Below, in pieces: positions 45,381 through 55,300 of a DNA stretch of 64,000 nt. Made by a program: the position numbers and the translations under genes. Under the pieces are notes generated by a model. That model was not told the DNA's origin, did no database searches, and saw only the letters and a program-made list of their open reading frames with translations. This stretch comes from Geomonas sp. Red32 (GTDB lineage Bacteria; Desulfobacterota; Desulfuromonadia; Geobacterales; Geobacteraceae): NCBI RefSeq assembly GCF_023652955.1, contig NZ_JAKLOY010000007.1, forward strand, positions 248,001-312,000, read 5' to 3'. Each line of letters opens with the position of its first letter. Within the stretch, counting starts at the first letter, position 1.

Positions 45381-47845
45381 TTGTCGCGTCAGTATGCAGC
45401 CCCCCCCCGCAATTCTCCCCGGCCACCGTCACCGGCTACGATCCCCATTACCAAAAGAACATCATGCAGCGGCTCCTCGAGCCGGAGAGGGCGGGACAGC
45501 CGCTCCTGGAACGGCTCCCCTTCGCCTTGGGAGACTGCACCGCGGGCACCGAGACCGAGCTCCAGGCGGCGGTGGCAGGCTAGCGGGACACGGTCGACCT
45601 CCCCCGCACCATCGAGGAGTCCGAATACTTCGCCAACCTGGTCAAGCGGGCGGCCTCCGGCGACACCCACAAAAGCCGCATCGACTTTCTCCAGCGCTAC
45701 CTGGCCGCCAACAAAGACAATGTCTGGGAGAACAGCTGGGTACGGTTTCCCCGCCGGCTCCTTTCCCCCTTCGCCCAGCGGGTGCTGGAGGCCGACCTCC
45801 TGGCGGACAAGGGCGATCCCACCGCGGGCAAACGCTCCGATGCCGGGCGCTTCTTCCTCTCCGGTCCCGGCGGCGAAGAGCTCTTGAGACTCCCCATCAG
45901 CTATCTCCTGAAACTCTCCCTGGCCGACCTGGTCGGCTCCCAGAAGCTCCCCGCCGAGCTTCGCGCCACCGGGGAGCGGCTCATGGGACATTACCTGAAC
46001 GACAACACCTCGCCGGAGACCTTCTCCTTCCACGTGGTCCCGCTGACCAGGGAAGGGGGGATGGGGCGGGCGGTGGCCCGCGAGACCTCCAAGCGCTTCC
46101 TCTTCACCCAGCTCCTCGTCCAGTACGCCAACGAGCACCTCGGGCTCGCCGACAGCGGACAGCGGGCCCTGGTCCACTTCGCCCCTCATCCCCCCCTGCG
46201 CCAGAAACAGCTGAACGACCACATAGCCGACGCCTTCTACCGCGAGCTCTTCATGAGCCCCTGCCTGTCGGGATGGGACCGGGGAGAGGAGAAGTACCGG
46301 TACATGCAGCTATGCCATCAGGTGCTCTCCCGCAGCCAGCTGAACGCGGTGGCCAAGCTCAGGGAGGCGGGGATCATTACCAGCAACCTGGTGGTGCTCC
46401 CCAACGTCTCCAACGTGAGCCTCGCCAACAACGGCACCCACGTAAGCCTCGGGAGCCGCAAGCTCGGCCGCCTCCTCTCCGATCCTTCCTCCGGCTTCAG
46501 CCATCTCCACGAGAAGTACTGCGGCGATCTCGCCATCAAGATGGCGGAGCACTTCCTCCCGCTCTTCGTCGGGACCTACTCGGCGGCCCCCTATCGCCTC
46601 GGGTACACCGACTTCCACCCCGAGCGCGCGCTCGGCTACCTGCCTCACGAGCTCGATTTCACTCACCTGAGGATGCTCTGGCGGAGGTGGCAGAAGAAGG
46701 CCTCCCTCACCGTCTTCGGACAGCCGGTCACCCCGTTCGGCCCCCCCTGGATCGACCGGATGGTGAGCGCCGCCTGCGGGCTGAAAGGCGACTTCGTCCC
46801 GGACTTCCGGCTGATCGACTACCTGATCTGCCTCCTCTCCACCCCGCAGAGCCCCGCCCTGGACGGCCGCCCCGGCAGCAGCGAAAAGCTCAAGCGCGAC
46901 TTGAGCGAAATGGGGGTATTCGACCGGCAGATGTCGCTGTATCTCCTCTACAAGCTCAGGGAGTTCAACGTGATGGGGTTCTCCGGCTTCGAGGGGAGGC
47001 ACTACAGCCAGTTCGACAGCCTCGAACAGGATCTCGGGCGGGCCACCGACCTGCAGGCGCTCATCAACGCAGTCGCCTTCAAGTACTTAGCGGACGGTAC
47101 CCTCAGCCGCTCCGAGATCCCGGACGGGCCGGCCCTGGAGAGCGAGCGGAGACAGATCTTCTTCGCCGCCGCCATCGGCGTCCCGACCTTCTACGTGAAG
47201 AAGAACACCGAGAACCGGTTCCTGATGCGGATCGTTTCCCGCACCCGAGAGGTGCGCGGCAGCGGCCGCTACCCCGGCTATCTCCGCGTCAAGGTGCATC
47301 ACTACCGCCAGGCACTGGTGGAGCTCCTCAAGGAGGAGGCCGGCGATCTGATCGAGATGATGGGGCTTTGGGAGACCATCGGCGACCTGTCGCGGCGGCT
47401 CGCGGAGCCGGACGAGTATTCGGCGGCCGGGAAGCTGACCAGGGGGATCCTGGGGGAGATCGACGCCACCTCGCCGATGCGGGCGGCGGCCGACGACTTC
47501 AACCGGGGAGCGGAGCGCTACTACCGCGGCCCGCTCAGGCGGCGCCACATGGAGGAGGGGCTTCGCTTCCTGCGCGAGGACTTCCGCTCCCTCGACCGCC
47601 TCGCCGCCGGTGGGGACCAGATGGTGCGGAGCACCCTGGCGGCCCTGGAGGTTGAGGATGGCGCGGAGGCGCTCCTCGACACGGTGGGCGCCGACTTCCT
47701 CCACGACCGGCTGCGGGGGGAAGGGCTGCTGCGGCTGATCAACGTGGTCCTCCTCACCGTCGCCCGGGATAGCGGCGCGGGAATGCGACCAACCACAGGA
47801 GAAGAGCATGCAAACCATGCAGCACCAGTACATCGAGCGGGATAG
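45381..47845 (+). pseudogene. Large gene of unknown function, broken twice
   Basis: GGAGG at 45371-45375 precedes a TTG start at 45381 (SRQYAA). The frame slips at a run of nine C (45400-45408): one extra C would join it to the downstream frame, which reads QFSPATVTGYDPHYQKN and continues. A TAG at 45581-45583 then interrupts this frame after LQAAVAG. The rest (RDTVDLPRTIEESEYF onward) stays open for over 700 codons to 47845. The intact product would be about 820 residues, soluble and mixed alpha/beta. I do not recognise a family. A shortened protein from GTG 45782 (687 residues) is possible. The end overlaps the psd start by 38 bases. Decay or sequencing errors are both possible. Confidence 0.65.
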
Positions 47846-48809
47846 CGGCGCGGTCCGCACCGAGCCTCTCTTCGGCGACCGGGTCGTTAACCTTCTCTAT
47901 CACCGGGTGCGGGAGAGCGCCCCGTCCCTTTTCAGGCTGGTCACCAGCTCCCGGATGACCGATCTCCTCGGCTTCGTCAACTACGACCTTCCCTTCGTGG
48001 GGGGATCGGCAACTGCCAGGTTTTTAGGGGAGCTGCAGGTCGACCTTGGCGAGTGCCTCGATCCTCCCGGGGCGCTGCGAACCCCCCGCCAGGTGTTCGA
48101 GCGCCGGATCCGCTTCGAAACGTGCCGCCCGATGCCGGGCGAGCGCGGGGCCGTGGTCTCCCCGGCCGACGCCCGGGTGCTGGTTGGCTCCCTCTCCGAT
48201 GACTCCCTGCTCCTCATCAAAGACAAGTTCTTCGCCTATCCGGAGCTCCTCGGGCACAAGCTCTGGATAGGCGCCTTCAGCCGCGGCGATTTCGCTCTCT
48301 TCAGGCTCACCCCCGACAAGTACCACTACAATCACGTCCCGGTCTCCGGCCAGGTGATCGACATCTATGCGATCGACGGCTCCTTCAATTCGTGCAACCC
48401 CGGCGCCATCGTTGCGGAGGCGACCCCCTATTCGAAAAACCGCCGGGTGGTGACCATTATCGACACCGACGTCCCCGGGGGGACCGGGGTAGGGCTGGTG
48501 GCCATGATCGAGGTGGTGGCCCTCATGATCGGGGATATCGTCCAGTGCTACAGCGAGGAGGGGTACTGCGAGCCGCGGGAGGTGAAACCGGGGATGTTCC
48601 TGAAGAAAGGGCAGCCGAAATCGCTGTACCGCCCCGGGAGCAGCACCGACATCGTCATCTTTCAGCGGGGGCGGGTGCGGTTCGCCGAGGACCTGGTAGC
48701 CAACCAGTACCGGATGGACGCGGCCAGCCGTTTCAGCCAGGGCTTCGGACGCCCGCTGGTGGAAACCGACATCAGGGTCCGCTCGCTTTTGGCAACTTCC
48801 ACCAACTGA
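47808..48809 (+). CDS. psd: Phosphatidylserine decarboxylase
   Basis: A 333-residue protein with AGGAGAAG before ATG 47808. It has the family pattern GAVVSPADARV near residue 110, then KYHYNHVPVSG, and the C-terminal self-cleavage region YRPGSSTDIVIF, where cleavage before a Ser yields the pyruvoyl cofactor. It makes phosphatidylethanolamine from phosphatidylserine at the inner membrane. The start lies within the 3' end of the broken upstream gene, suggesting former translational coupling. Confidence 0.85.
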   Translation: MQTMQHQYIERDSGAVRTEPLFGDRVVNLLYHRVRESAPSLFRLVTSSRMTDLLGFVNYDLPFVGGSATARFLGELQVDLGECLDPPGALRTPRQVFERRIRFETCRPMPGERGAVVSPADARVLVGSLSDDSLLLIKDKFFAYPELLGHKLWIGAFSRGDFALFRLTPDKYHYNHVPVSGQVIDIYAIDGSFNSCNPGAIVAEATPYSKNRRVVTIIDTDVPGGTGVGLVAMIEVVALMIGDIVQCYSEEGYCEPREVKPGMFLKKGQPKSLYRPGSSTDIVIFQRGRVRFAEDLVANQYRMDAASRFSQGFGRPLVETDIRVRSLLATSTN

Positions 48810-48820
48810 CGTCTACATTC

Positions 48821-48936
48821 CCTCCCCCCCGGAGGGGGAGGGGTAGGGTGGGGGGGAGGCAGGCTTCGGCACTCTGTAGAAGCCTCCCCCACCCCCTGGC
48901 CCCCTCCCCCAAGGGGAGGGGGAAATCTCGAAACGC
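48821..48936. repeat. Composite GC-rich repeat element
   Basis: TCCCTCCCCCCCGGAGGGGG, then a core with GGCTTCGGCACTCTGTAGAA, then CCCCACCCCCTGGCCCCCTC and the inverted AGGGGAGGGGG arm. It shares core and arms with the element at 28142-28290. It fills the spacer between psd and the Lgt-like gene. Confidence 0.7.
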
Positions 48937-48968
48937 TGCTCGCAACTCGATTAACGGAGGAACGGTAT

Positions 48969-50018
48969 ATGACCCAATTCACCTTCATCACTCTCTTGGC
49001 CTTCGTCTCCGCCCTCTATCTCTACTGGGGGATCAAGAAACTCCCCCACGAGAGGATGCAGATCGCCGCCGCGGTCCCCTTGAAGAAGGATGCTGCCGGC
49101 CGCTGGCAGGGGCTCAACCTCACCTGGTACGGGATCCTGACCGCCAATGCCTACGTGGCCGCCGTCGTCGTGGCCCTCGTGCTCATGAGATCCGCCGGCA
49201 TCTCCTTCAACGCCATCGCCGCCATCGTCTTCCTGCTCCTGGCCGTCTGCGTCCCCGCCTCCCGGCTCGTTGCCCAGGTGGTGGAAGGGAAACGCAACAC
49301 CTTCACGGTGGGGGGGGCGGTCTTCGTCGGGACGCTGGTTTCGCCTTGGGTGGTCGAGCTGGTGAATCAGATCCCGGTCGGCGACGGGGGGCTGCTGGTC
49401 CCGGTGCTCCCCGCCCTGGCTGCCATCTCTATCGCTTACGCCTTCGGCGAAGGGTATGGAAGGCTCGCCTGCATCAGCTTCGGCTGCTGCTACGGCAAGC
49501 CGCTCTCCTCCTGCCGTCCCGCTCTCGCCAGGATAGCGGCCCCCTTCGCGCTGGTCTTCACCGGCAGCACCAAGAAGATCGCTTATGCCTCCGGTCTGGA
49601 AGGGGTGAAGGTCTTCCCGGTGCAGGTCGTCACCTACCTCCTCTATACCGCCACCGGCATTGGGGCCACGGCCCTCTTTCTCAACGGCTACTTCGGCGGG
49701 GCCTTTCTCCTGTCGCTCGCGGTGACGCAGTTGTGGAGGGTGGCTTCGGAATTCCTGCGCGACGACTACCGGGGGGGAGGGAGGATCTCCGCCTACCAGT
49801 GGATGGGTGTGATTGCGGTGGTCTACGGGTGCTGGGCCGTCCGGCAGTTTGAGGATGGCGGCCGCCTGCCGGATCTCGCCGCCGGGATGGACGGATTCTG
49901 GAGTGCCGGGGCGATGCTGCTGGTGCAGGTCGTCTGGGTCGCCATCTTCCTCTACACGGGGCTCAGCAGGGTAACCGCCGCCACCCTGAGCTTCCATGTG
50001 AAGGCGGAGAAGATTTAG
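48969..50018 (+). CDS. Lgt-family (diacylglyceryl transferase-like) membrane protein
   Basis: A 349-residue membrane protein with about eight hydrophobic segments and GGAGG at 48957-48961 before the ATG. A central motif, GRLACISFGCCYGKP (about residues 160-175), matches the conserved GRxG/CCYG region of prolipoprotein diacylglyceryl transferase and its relatives. Lgt moves a diacylglycerol group onto lipoprotein cysteines using phosphatidylglycerol. Other Lgt signatures are not obvious, so this may be a paralogue with a different acceptor. Its place after psd fits membrane lipid metabolism. Confidence 0.7.
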   Translation: MTQFTFITLLAFVSALYLYWGIKKLPHERMQIAAAVPLKKDAAGRWQGLNLTWYGILTANAYVAAVVVALVLMRSAGISFNAIAAIVFLLLAVCVPASRLVAQVVEGKRNTFTVGGAVFVGTLVSPWVVELVNQIPVGDGGLLVPVLPALAAISIAYAFGEGYGRLACISFGCCYGKPLSSCRPALARIAAPFALVFTGSTKKIAYASGLEGVKVFPVQVVTYLLYTATGIGATALFLNGYFGGAFLLSLAVTQLWRVASEFLRDDYRGGGRISAYQWMGVIAVVYGCWAVRQFEDGGRLPDLAAGMDGFWSAGAMLLVQVVWVAIFLYTGLSRVTAATLSFHVKAEKI

Positions 50019-50035
50019 CGATGGTAAGAGCGAGC

Positions 50036-50067
50036 CTCCCCCCGTCCCTACAGGGGAAAGGGGAGGC
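50036..50067. repeat. Short GC-rich hairpin repeat
   Basis: CCTCCCCCCGTCCCTACAGG with AAAGGGGAGG forms an imperfect hairpin of the dispersed family, without a T-run. The rest of the spacer to 50304 holds only a weak GAGGATC/GATCCTC inverted repeat at 50141-50166; no gene is seen. Confidence 0.5.
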
Positions 50068-50304
50068 CTTTGCGGCGGCGGCCAAAGAGAGGGTTAAAGG
50101 TTTTCCGAAAGACGCCGATACTGCTCGCAAGAGTGTCGTTGAGGATCTGGAACTCTCCGGATCCTCTCAGTACTGAAGCCGGAATGAGTTTGCCCCGGGA
50201 TGTAAGCTACCGGTCACACCCCTGATTGCATCGCCCGCCCCCTCAGACTCTACACTTCCAGTATCTGCCGCCATCGCGTACCAGTTGCATATCCGGGGGT
50301 GAGT

Positions 50305-50469
50305 ATGACTATCGTGCTGGGATTGTGGAAACTTTTGAGGGGAATAGGTCTCTACTCCTTTATTGCCGTCATCGTCGCCTTCGTCCTGCTGATCTCCTTC
50401 GTGACCCGCCCCTTCGCCGGCGACGGCCTCACCGGCCGCCCCCACCATCGCCTCCCCGGCCAGGCATAA
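50305..50469 (+). CDS. Small single-span membrane protein
   Basis: A 54-residue frame beginning MTIVLGLWKLLRGIG. The segment LYSFIAVIVAFVLLISFV is a convincing membrane span, followed by a short polar tail rich in Arg, His and Pro. GGGGGTGAG lies just before the ATG. Small size limits certainty, but the hydrophobic span and RBS argue for a real gene. The function is unknown. Confidence 0.45.
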   Translation: MTIVLGLWKLLRGIGLYSFIAVIVAFVLLISFVTRPFAGDGLTGRPHHRLPGQA

Positions 50470-50505
50470 CCGCCAAACCTGAGCCAACCGATTCCCCCCT
50501 CATCC

Positions 50506-50589
50506 GGCTCCCGGCTACCCCCGGCTTCAAATTCTACTTCAACACGGCTCCCGGCTACCCCCCGGCTTCAACCTGCTCTACTTCAACAC
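50506..50589. repeat. Tandem duplication of about 42 bp
   Basis: GGCTCCCGGCTACCCCCGGC and its following ATTCTACTTCAACAC appear at 50506-50545, and again with small changes at 50546-50589. It lies in the spacer after the small membrane gene and encodes nothing obvious. Confidence 0.7.
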
Positions 50590-50610
50590 CATGGCCCGCA
50601 TTGCCCACGC

Positions 50611-50645
50611 AAAAAGGGCCCGTCCCGTGGGGGATAGGCCCTTCC
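50611..50645 (-). terminator. Intrinsic terminator of the response regulator-kinase operon
   Basis: On the minus strand AAGGGCC pairs with GGCCCTT, with an inner TCCC/GGGA pairing, and TTT follows. It lies 45 bases after the response regulator stop at 50690. Confidence 0.7.
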
Positions 50646-50689
50646 ATCTGCGCACAATCAGCCCCATCCTGGCGGCGGGCTGAAGCTGG

Positions 50690-51064
50690 TTACTTTCGCG
50701 CCAGCACCTCCGTCACTCTCCGGCGCAGGCCGGGAACGTCCCCTTTGCTGATGTAGCCGTGGACTCCGTGGATGGCGACCAGGTCTCTCAGCATCGCCTC
50801 GTCGTTGGAGGAGTAGAAGAAGATCGGAATCTCCCGCTCGACGCAGAAGGGTTTCAGGTGGTTGACCAGGTTGTTCCCGGACAGGGCCGGCATATTGATG
50901 TCCAGAAGGACCAGGTCCGGGTTGCAGCTCCTCACGAAGTTGGTGGCGCCGAAGGCCCCCTGGTAGGTTTCCACTTCCAGGTCCTCCGCTTCCAAAAGTG
51001 CCTTGGCGGTGTAAAGGTGCATCTGCTCGTCGTCTATTACCAGCACTTTCTTTCTCTTACTCAC
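50690..51064 (-). CDS. Single-domain response regulator
   Basis: A 124-residue CheY-like receiver with no output domain. The acidic pair is in VIDDEQ, and the phosphoacceptor is Asp55 in LVLLDINMPALSG. The Thr/Ser position is in FFYSSND, and the Lys is in GYISKGDV. It likely passes phosphate or acts by protein contact. It overlaps the histidine kinase gene by 8 bases, so it is the cognate partner. Confidence 0.9.
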   Translation of the reverse strand: MSKRKKVLVIDDEQMHLYTAKALLEAEDLEVETYQGAFGATNFVRSCNPDLVLLDINMPALSGNNLVNHLKPFCVEREIPIFFYSSNDEAMLRDLVAIHGVHGYISKGDVPGLRRRVTEVLARK

Positions 51065-52247
51065 TGAAACTCTCCTTGGTGTCGGTTAGCGGCAGGGACA
51101 GCGTGAAGGTGGTTCCTTCCCCGTACCTGCTGGTTAGTTTGATCGATCCCCCCAACAGCCTGGCCAGCTGGTTGCTGATGGCCAGCCCGAGGCCGGTCCC
51201 CTCCCGAGTCTTGGTGGTCGCGTCCTCGATCTGCCCGAAGGCGCTGAAGAGAAGCGACAGGTCTTCGTCCTTGATGCCGATGCCGGTGTCGGCCACCGTT
51301 ACCCGGAGCTCGTCTTCGGCAACCTCCGCGGCGAGGGATATCTCTCCCCGGTCGGTGAATTTTGCGGCGTTGCCTGCCAGGTTCAGGAGGATCTGGCGAA
51401 GCTTCATTCCGTCGGTGACCACCATCAGCCCGTCCGGCGCCGCGAGGCGCACCTCCACCGGCTTCTCTCCCACCAAAAGACGCGCGGTCTCGGCCACCTC
51501 CTCCAGCAGCGGCCCGATCTCTACCTCCTTGTGCGATACTTCCATCTTCCCCGCCTCCATCTTGGAAAGATCGAGGATGTTGGTGATCACCGTCCTCAGG
51601 TGGGACGCGGTCGACATCAGGAAGGTGAGCCGCTCGCTGATCTGCTCGACCGATCCGGCGTCGGCGGCCATCTTCATGAGGTGGGTGAGGGCGACGATGG
51701 CGTTGATCGGCGAGCGGAGCTCGTGGGTGACGTTGGCGAGGAAGTGGGCCTTGACCTGGTTGACCCTTTCCAGCTCGCGGCTGCGCGCCGTGGCGACCTC
51801 CTGGATCAGGACACTCCTGGTGAGGGCGAGGTTTTGCTGGATGATCAGCTCTCTCAGCGGCAAAAGCCCCAGGAACGAGCCGTCCGAGGCGGCCACCACG
51901 ATCTCGTCGTAGACGTCGGCGGGGGCCCGGCCGCAGGCCTTTTCGACCACGGAATCGAGGAGCTCCCCCTCGTCCACCATGAGGGGAGAGCGGTCGGCCA
52001 GCGTGATGATGGGGGCCTTGGCGTGGAGCTCGTATCCGAAGCGTTTGGAAAGGGTGAAGAGGAGCTTGGTCCTGGTGATGAGGGCCAGCGGACGGCCGCC
52101 GTCCACGACCCCGAGCGCCTCGAGGCTTGGGTCGGCGCGGAAGAGATCGTAGACGCCGGTGACGGTGGTGCCGGGCTCCACCTGGCGGCCGGAGAGGGCG
52201 AGCTGGCCGACGGTGAGCAACTGTTCCTGGGCGAGGGGTTCGTGCAT
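51057..52247 (-). CDS. Sensor histidine kinase with N-terminal CBS-like domain
   Basis: A 396-residue soluble kinase. The ATG at 52247 is preceded by AGGA; an upstream in-frame ATG adds 18 residues. Residues about 10-135 resemble a CBS-domain pair (SLEALGVVDGGRPLALITRT and SDGSFLGLLPLRELI). A HisKA domain with phosphoacceptor His175 in NVTHELRSPINA follows. The HATPase domain has NLAGNAAKFTD, VADTGIGI, and EGTGLGLAI. No membrane segment is seen, so it senses a cytoplasmic signal, possibly an adenine nucleotide bound by the CBS pair (inference). It phosphorylates the overlapping response regulator. Confidence 0.9.
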   Translation of the reverse strand: MHEPLAQEQLLTVGQLALSGRQVEPGTTVTGVYDLFRADPSLEALGVVDGGRPLALITRTKLLFTLSKRFGYELHAKAPIITLADRSPLMVDEGELLDSVVEKACGRAPADVYDEIVVAASDGSFLGLLPLRELIIQQNLALTRSVLIQEVATARSRELERVNQVKAHFLANVTHELRSPINAIVALTHLMKMAADAGSVEQISERLTFLMSTASHLRTVITNILDLSKMEAGKMEVSHKEVEIGPLLEEVAETARLLVGEKPVEVRLAAPDGLMVVTDGMKLRQILLNLAGNAAKFTDRGEISLAAEVAEDELRVTVADTGIGIKDEDLSLLFSAFGQIEDATTKTREGTGLGLAISNQLARLLGGSIKLTSRYGEGTTFTLSLPLTDTKESFSE

Positions 52248-52366
52248 GCGGGTATCCTGTCGGGCGTGATGTTGCTGCGGATGCTCAGCATCTGCGCCCA
52301 TACAGGATCACCCTGCGACATTACAGTCTCTTGCCCCCCTTGTTACAGTTGGGCAAAAAAACGTAG

Positions 52367-55300
52367 CTACCTGATCTGCACTTTGTAGTTGACGGAGAAG
52401 GAGGCGCCGGAGGGGTTCATGGTACCGGTCATCGGGATCTTCCAGTTGGTGACCTTGGCGTCGTATCCCGCATTGGCGCCGCCCGCTCCCGAGGTGGGGG
52501 TATAGCTCCAGGTGGAGCCGTTGTCGGAGGAGTACGCCGGGGCCCCCATGGTAAGCCCTGAGGGGGTGGTGCCGTCGTTGAACTGGAACGGGACGCCGGT
52601 TCCGTAGCTGTTGAGGCCGAACGCCGTGTAGGGGCTCACCGTGTCGGTGACCACCACCGTGGTGGCGTAGCCCCCGCTCGGGTTGGTGACGGTGCCGGTG
52701 TAGGTGATGACGTCCCCCGGTTTGCCGGCGGTCGGATTGGCCGTCTTGACCACCGAGAGGACCGGCGTGCCGGTGACCACCATGCCCGCCGGGGCGGCGG
52801 AAGCGCTCCCCGCGTTGGTGGTGGAGATGGCGACCGGGCCGCTGCTGTTCTGGTAGCTCCCGGTGGCGGTGGCGGCCACGTTGACGTTGACCGTGCAGGT
52901 GGCGCCCCCCGAAAGCGTCACTCCCGACAATACCAGCGAGGTCCCGTTGGCGGCGGCGGTGACCGACCCGGCCGAGCAGTTGCAGATGGTCGAGGTCGCG
53001 GAGCAGGTGGTGGTGGCGGAGGAGAAGTTGTAGAGATTTCCCGGGTAGCTGTCGGTGAAGGCCAGCCCGGCGATCGGGATGGAGTTCGGGTTGACGAGGG
53101 TGAAGGTCAGCACGGTAGCGCTGTTCACGAGCGTCATGGCCGGGGCGAACTGCACCGTCGCGGTAGGGGGCTGCAGGACGTTCAGGGTCCCCGAGGCGCT
53201 CTTGCTCCCGGCATTGGTGGTGGTGACGGTGAGGGAGTTCAGGAAGCTCCCGGCGTTGGGGCTGTTGACGTTGAGGGTGATGGTGCAGGTGCTCTTGGCG
53301 GCGATGGTCCCCCCGGAGAGGGAAACCGAGAGGTTGTCGGCGGCTACCGTGGCGGTGGCGCCGCAGGCGGCCCCGGTGGAGATGCTGGAGGGGGAGGAGG
53401 CCTGCATCCCGCTCGGGAAGCTGTCCGTGAAGCTCACCCCGGTCAGGGAGATGCTCGAGTTCGGGTTGTAGATCGAGATGGTCAGTTGCGAGTTGAGCCC
53501 CTGTCCCACCTGGCTCGGCGAGAAAGACTTGGTGACGGTCGGGGCGGCCACGGCGGCCACCACGAGCTGTCCGCTGGCTGCCGCGGCGGTGGCGGCATTC
53601 GAGCTGGTGATGGTGCTGGTGGTGTTGGTGTAGGTGCCGATGGTGGAGGCGGTGACCGGCACCGAGACGTAGCAGCTTCCGCCCGCGGGGATGGTGCCGC
53701 CGGAGAGCGAGATTCCCTTGTTGGTGTTGATGACCCCCGTGGAGCCGCCGCAGTCGCTGGTGATCACCCCGTTCACCGTCATCTGCGCCGGGGAGGTCGG
53801 GAAGGTGTCGGTGAAGGCAACCCCGTTGATCGAGATGGTGTTGGCGCTCGGGTTGGTGAGCGTGATGGTGAGGGTGGCGCTCCCGCCGGTCTCGATCTGG
53901 GTGGGGGAGAAGCTCTTCACCACGGTGGGCGCGGCCTGCTGGGTGGCGGTCAGCGTGGCGCTCGCGGTGGTGCCGGTGAGGGCGACCGGGCCGGTGCCGG
54001 TGGGGGCCCCGGTGGTGTTGGTATAACTCGCGTTGGTGGTCACCGTCTGGGTGATGGTGCAGGTTCCTCCCGCCACGATGGTCCCGGTGTTGAAGCCGAT
54101 GGCGGTGCCCGCGTTGGCGCCGCCGGTCAGGGTGGCGCTCCCCGCGCCGCTGCAAGCGACGCTTCCCGTGCCGCTGTTGACCAGCCCGCCGCTGTAGCTG
54201 TCGGAGATGCTCACCCCGGTGATGCTCCCGGGATTGGCCGCCGGGTTGGTCACCGTAATGGTCATGGTCGAGGTACCCCCGGCCGGGATGCTGCTCGGGG
54301 AGAAGGTCTTGGCGACGGTCGGGGGCGCGTAGACGTTGACCGTGTCGGTCGCCCCCACCGTGTTGCTCCCCGCCGTCGTCTGGAGGTCGCCCACCGCGAC
54401 GGTGTCGTTCCCCGATCCCGCCACGGAGCTCACGATGTTGACGACGATGGTGCAGCCGCCGGCCGGAATGGTGCCCCCGCTCGCCATGGTGAAGCTGGTG
54501 GCGCCGGAGGTGGCGGTGATCCCGCCGCAGGTGCCGGTGCTCCCCGCGGTGCCTATGGTCATTCCGGCGGGGAGGGTGTCGGTAAAGGCGCTCGTCAGGG
54601 TGATCGGCCCGGCGTTGGTGTTGCCGAGGGTGAGGGTCAGGGTGGTGGAGGCCCCGGTCGCCAGGTTGGTGGCGGCGAAATCCTCGGTCACCGTCGGTGC
54701 AATGGGATTGACCGTCAGGGTGGCCGATGCCCCGGGTCCCGTCAGGGCGACCGGTCCGGTGGCGGTGGGGGCACCGGTGGTGTTGGCGTAGGTGGCGGTC
54801 GCCGAGAGGCTCTGGGTGATGGTGCAGGTCCCTCCGGGGACGATGGTGCCCGCGGTGAAGCCGACCGAGTTGCCGCCGCTCCCCCCGCCGGAGAGGGTAG
54901 CGCTCCCCCCGCCGCTGCACGCGACGCTTCCCGCCGCCGTGTTGGTGAGCCCCCCGACGTAGCTGTCGGAAAGCGCCACCCCGGTGATATTGCCGGGATT
55001 GGCCAGCGGGTTGGTGACGGTGATGGTCATGGTCGAGCTCCCGCCGAAGGAGACGCTGGTGGGAGAGAACGCCTTGGTGACGGTGGGTGGGGCGTACACG
55101 GCCAGGGAAGCGCTCACCGCAGTCTGGTTATTCCCCATCGAGGTCTGCAGGGCCCCCGCCGCGATGGTATCGACCGCCGTTCCCGCCGTCGAACTGGTGA
55201 CGGTGACCACGATGGTGCACCCGCCGACCGGGATGGAGGTCCCGTTGGCCATGGCGATGCTTCCCGCCCCGGCGGTCGCGGTGACCCCGGTGCAGGTCCC

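Noticed and set aside
45581..45583. Amber codon read through as a special amino acid
   Set aside because: No pyrrolysine system is expected here, and the same gene has an independent frameshift, so decay or sequence error is more likely.
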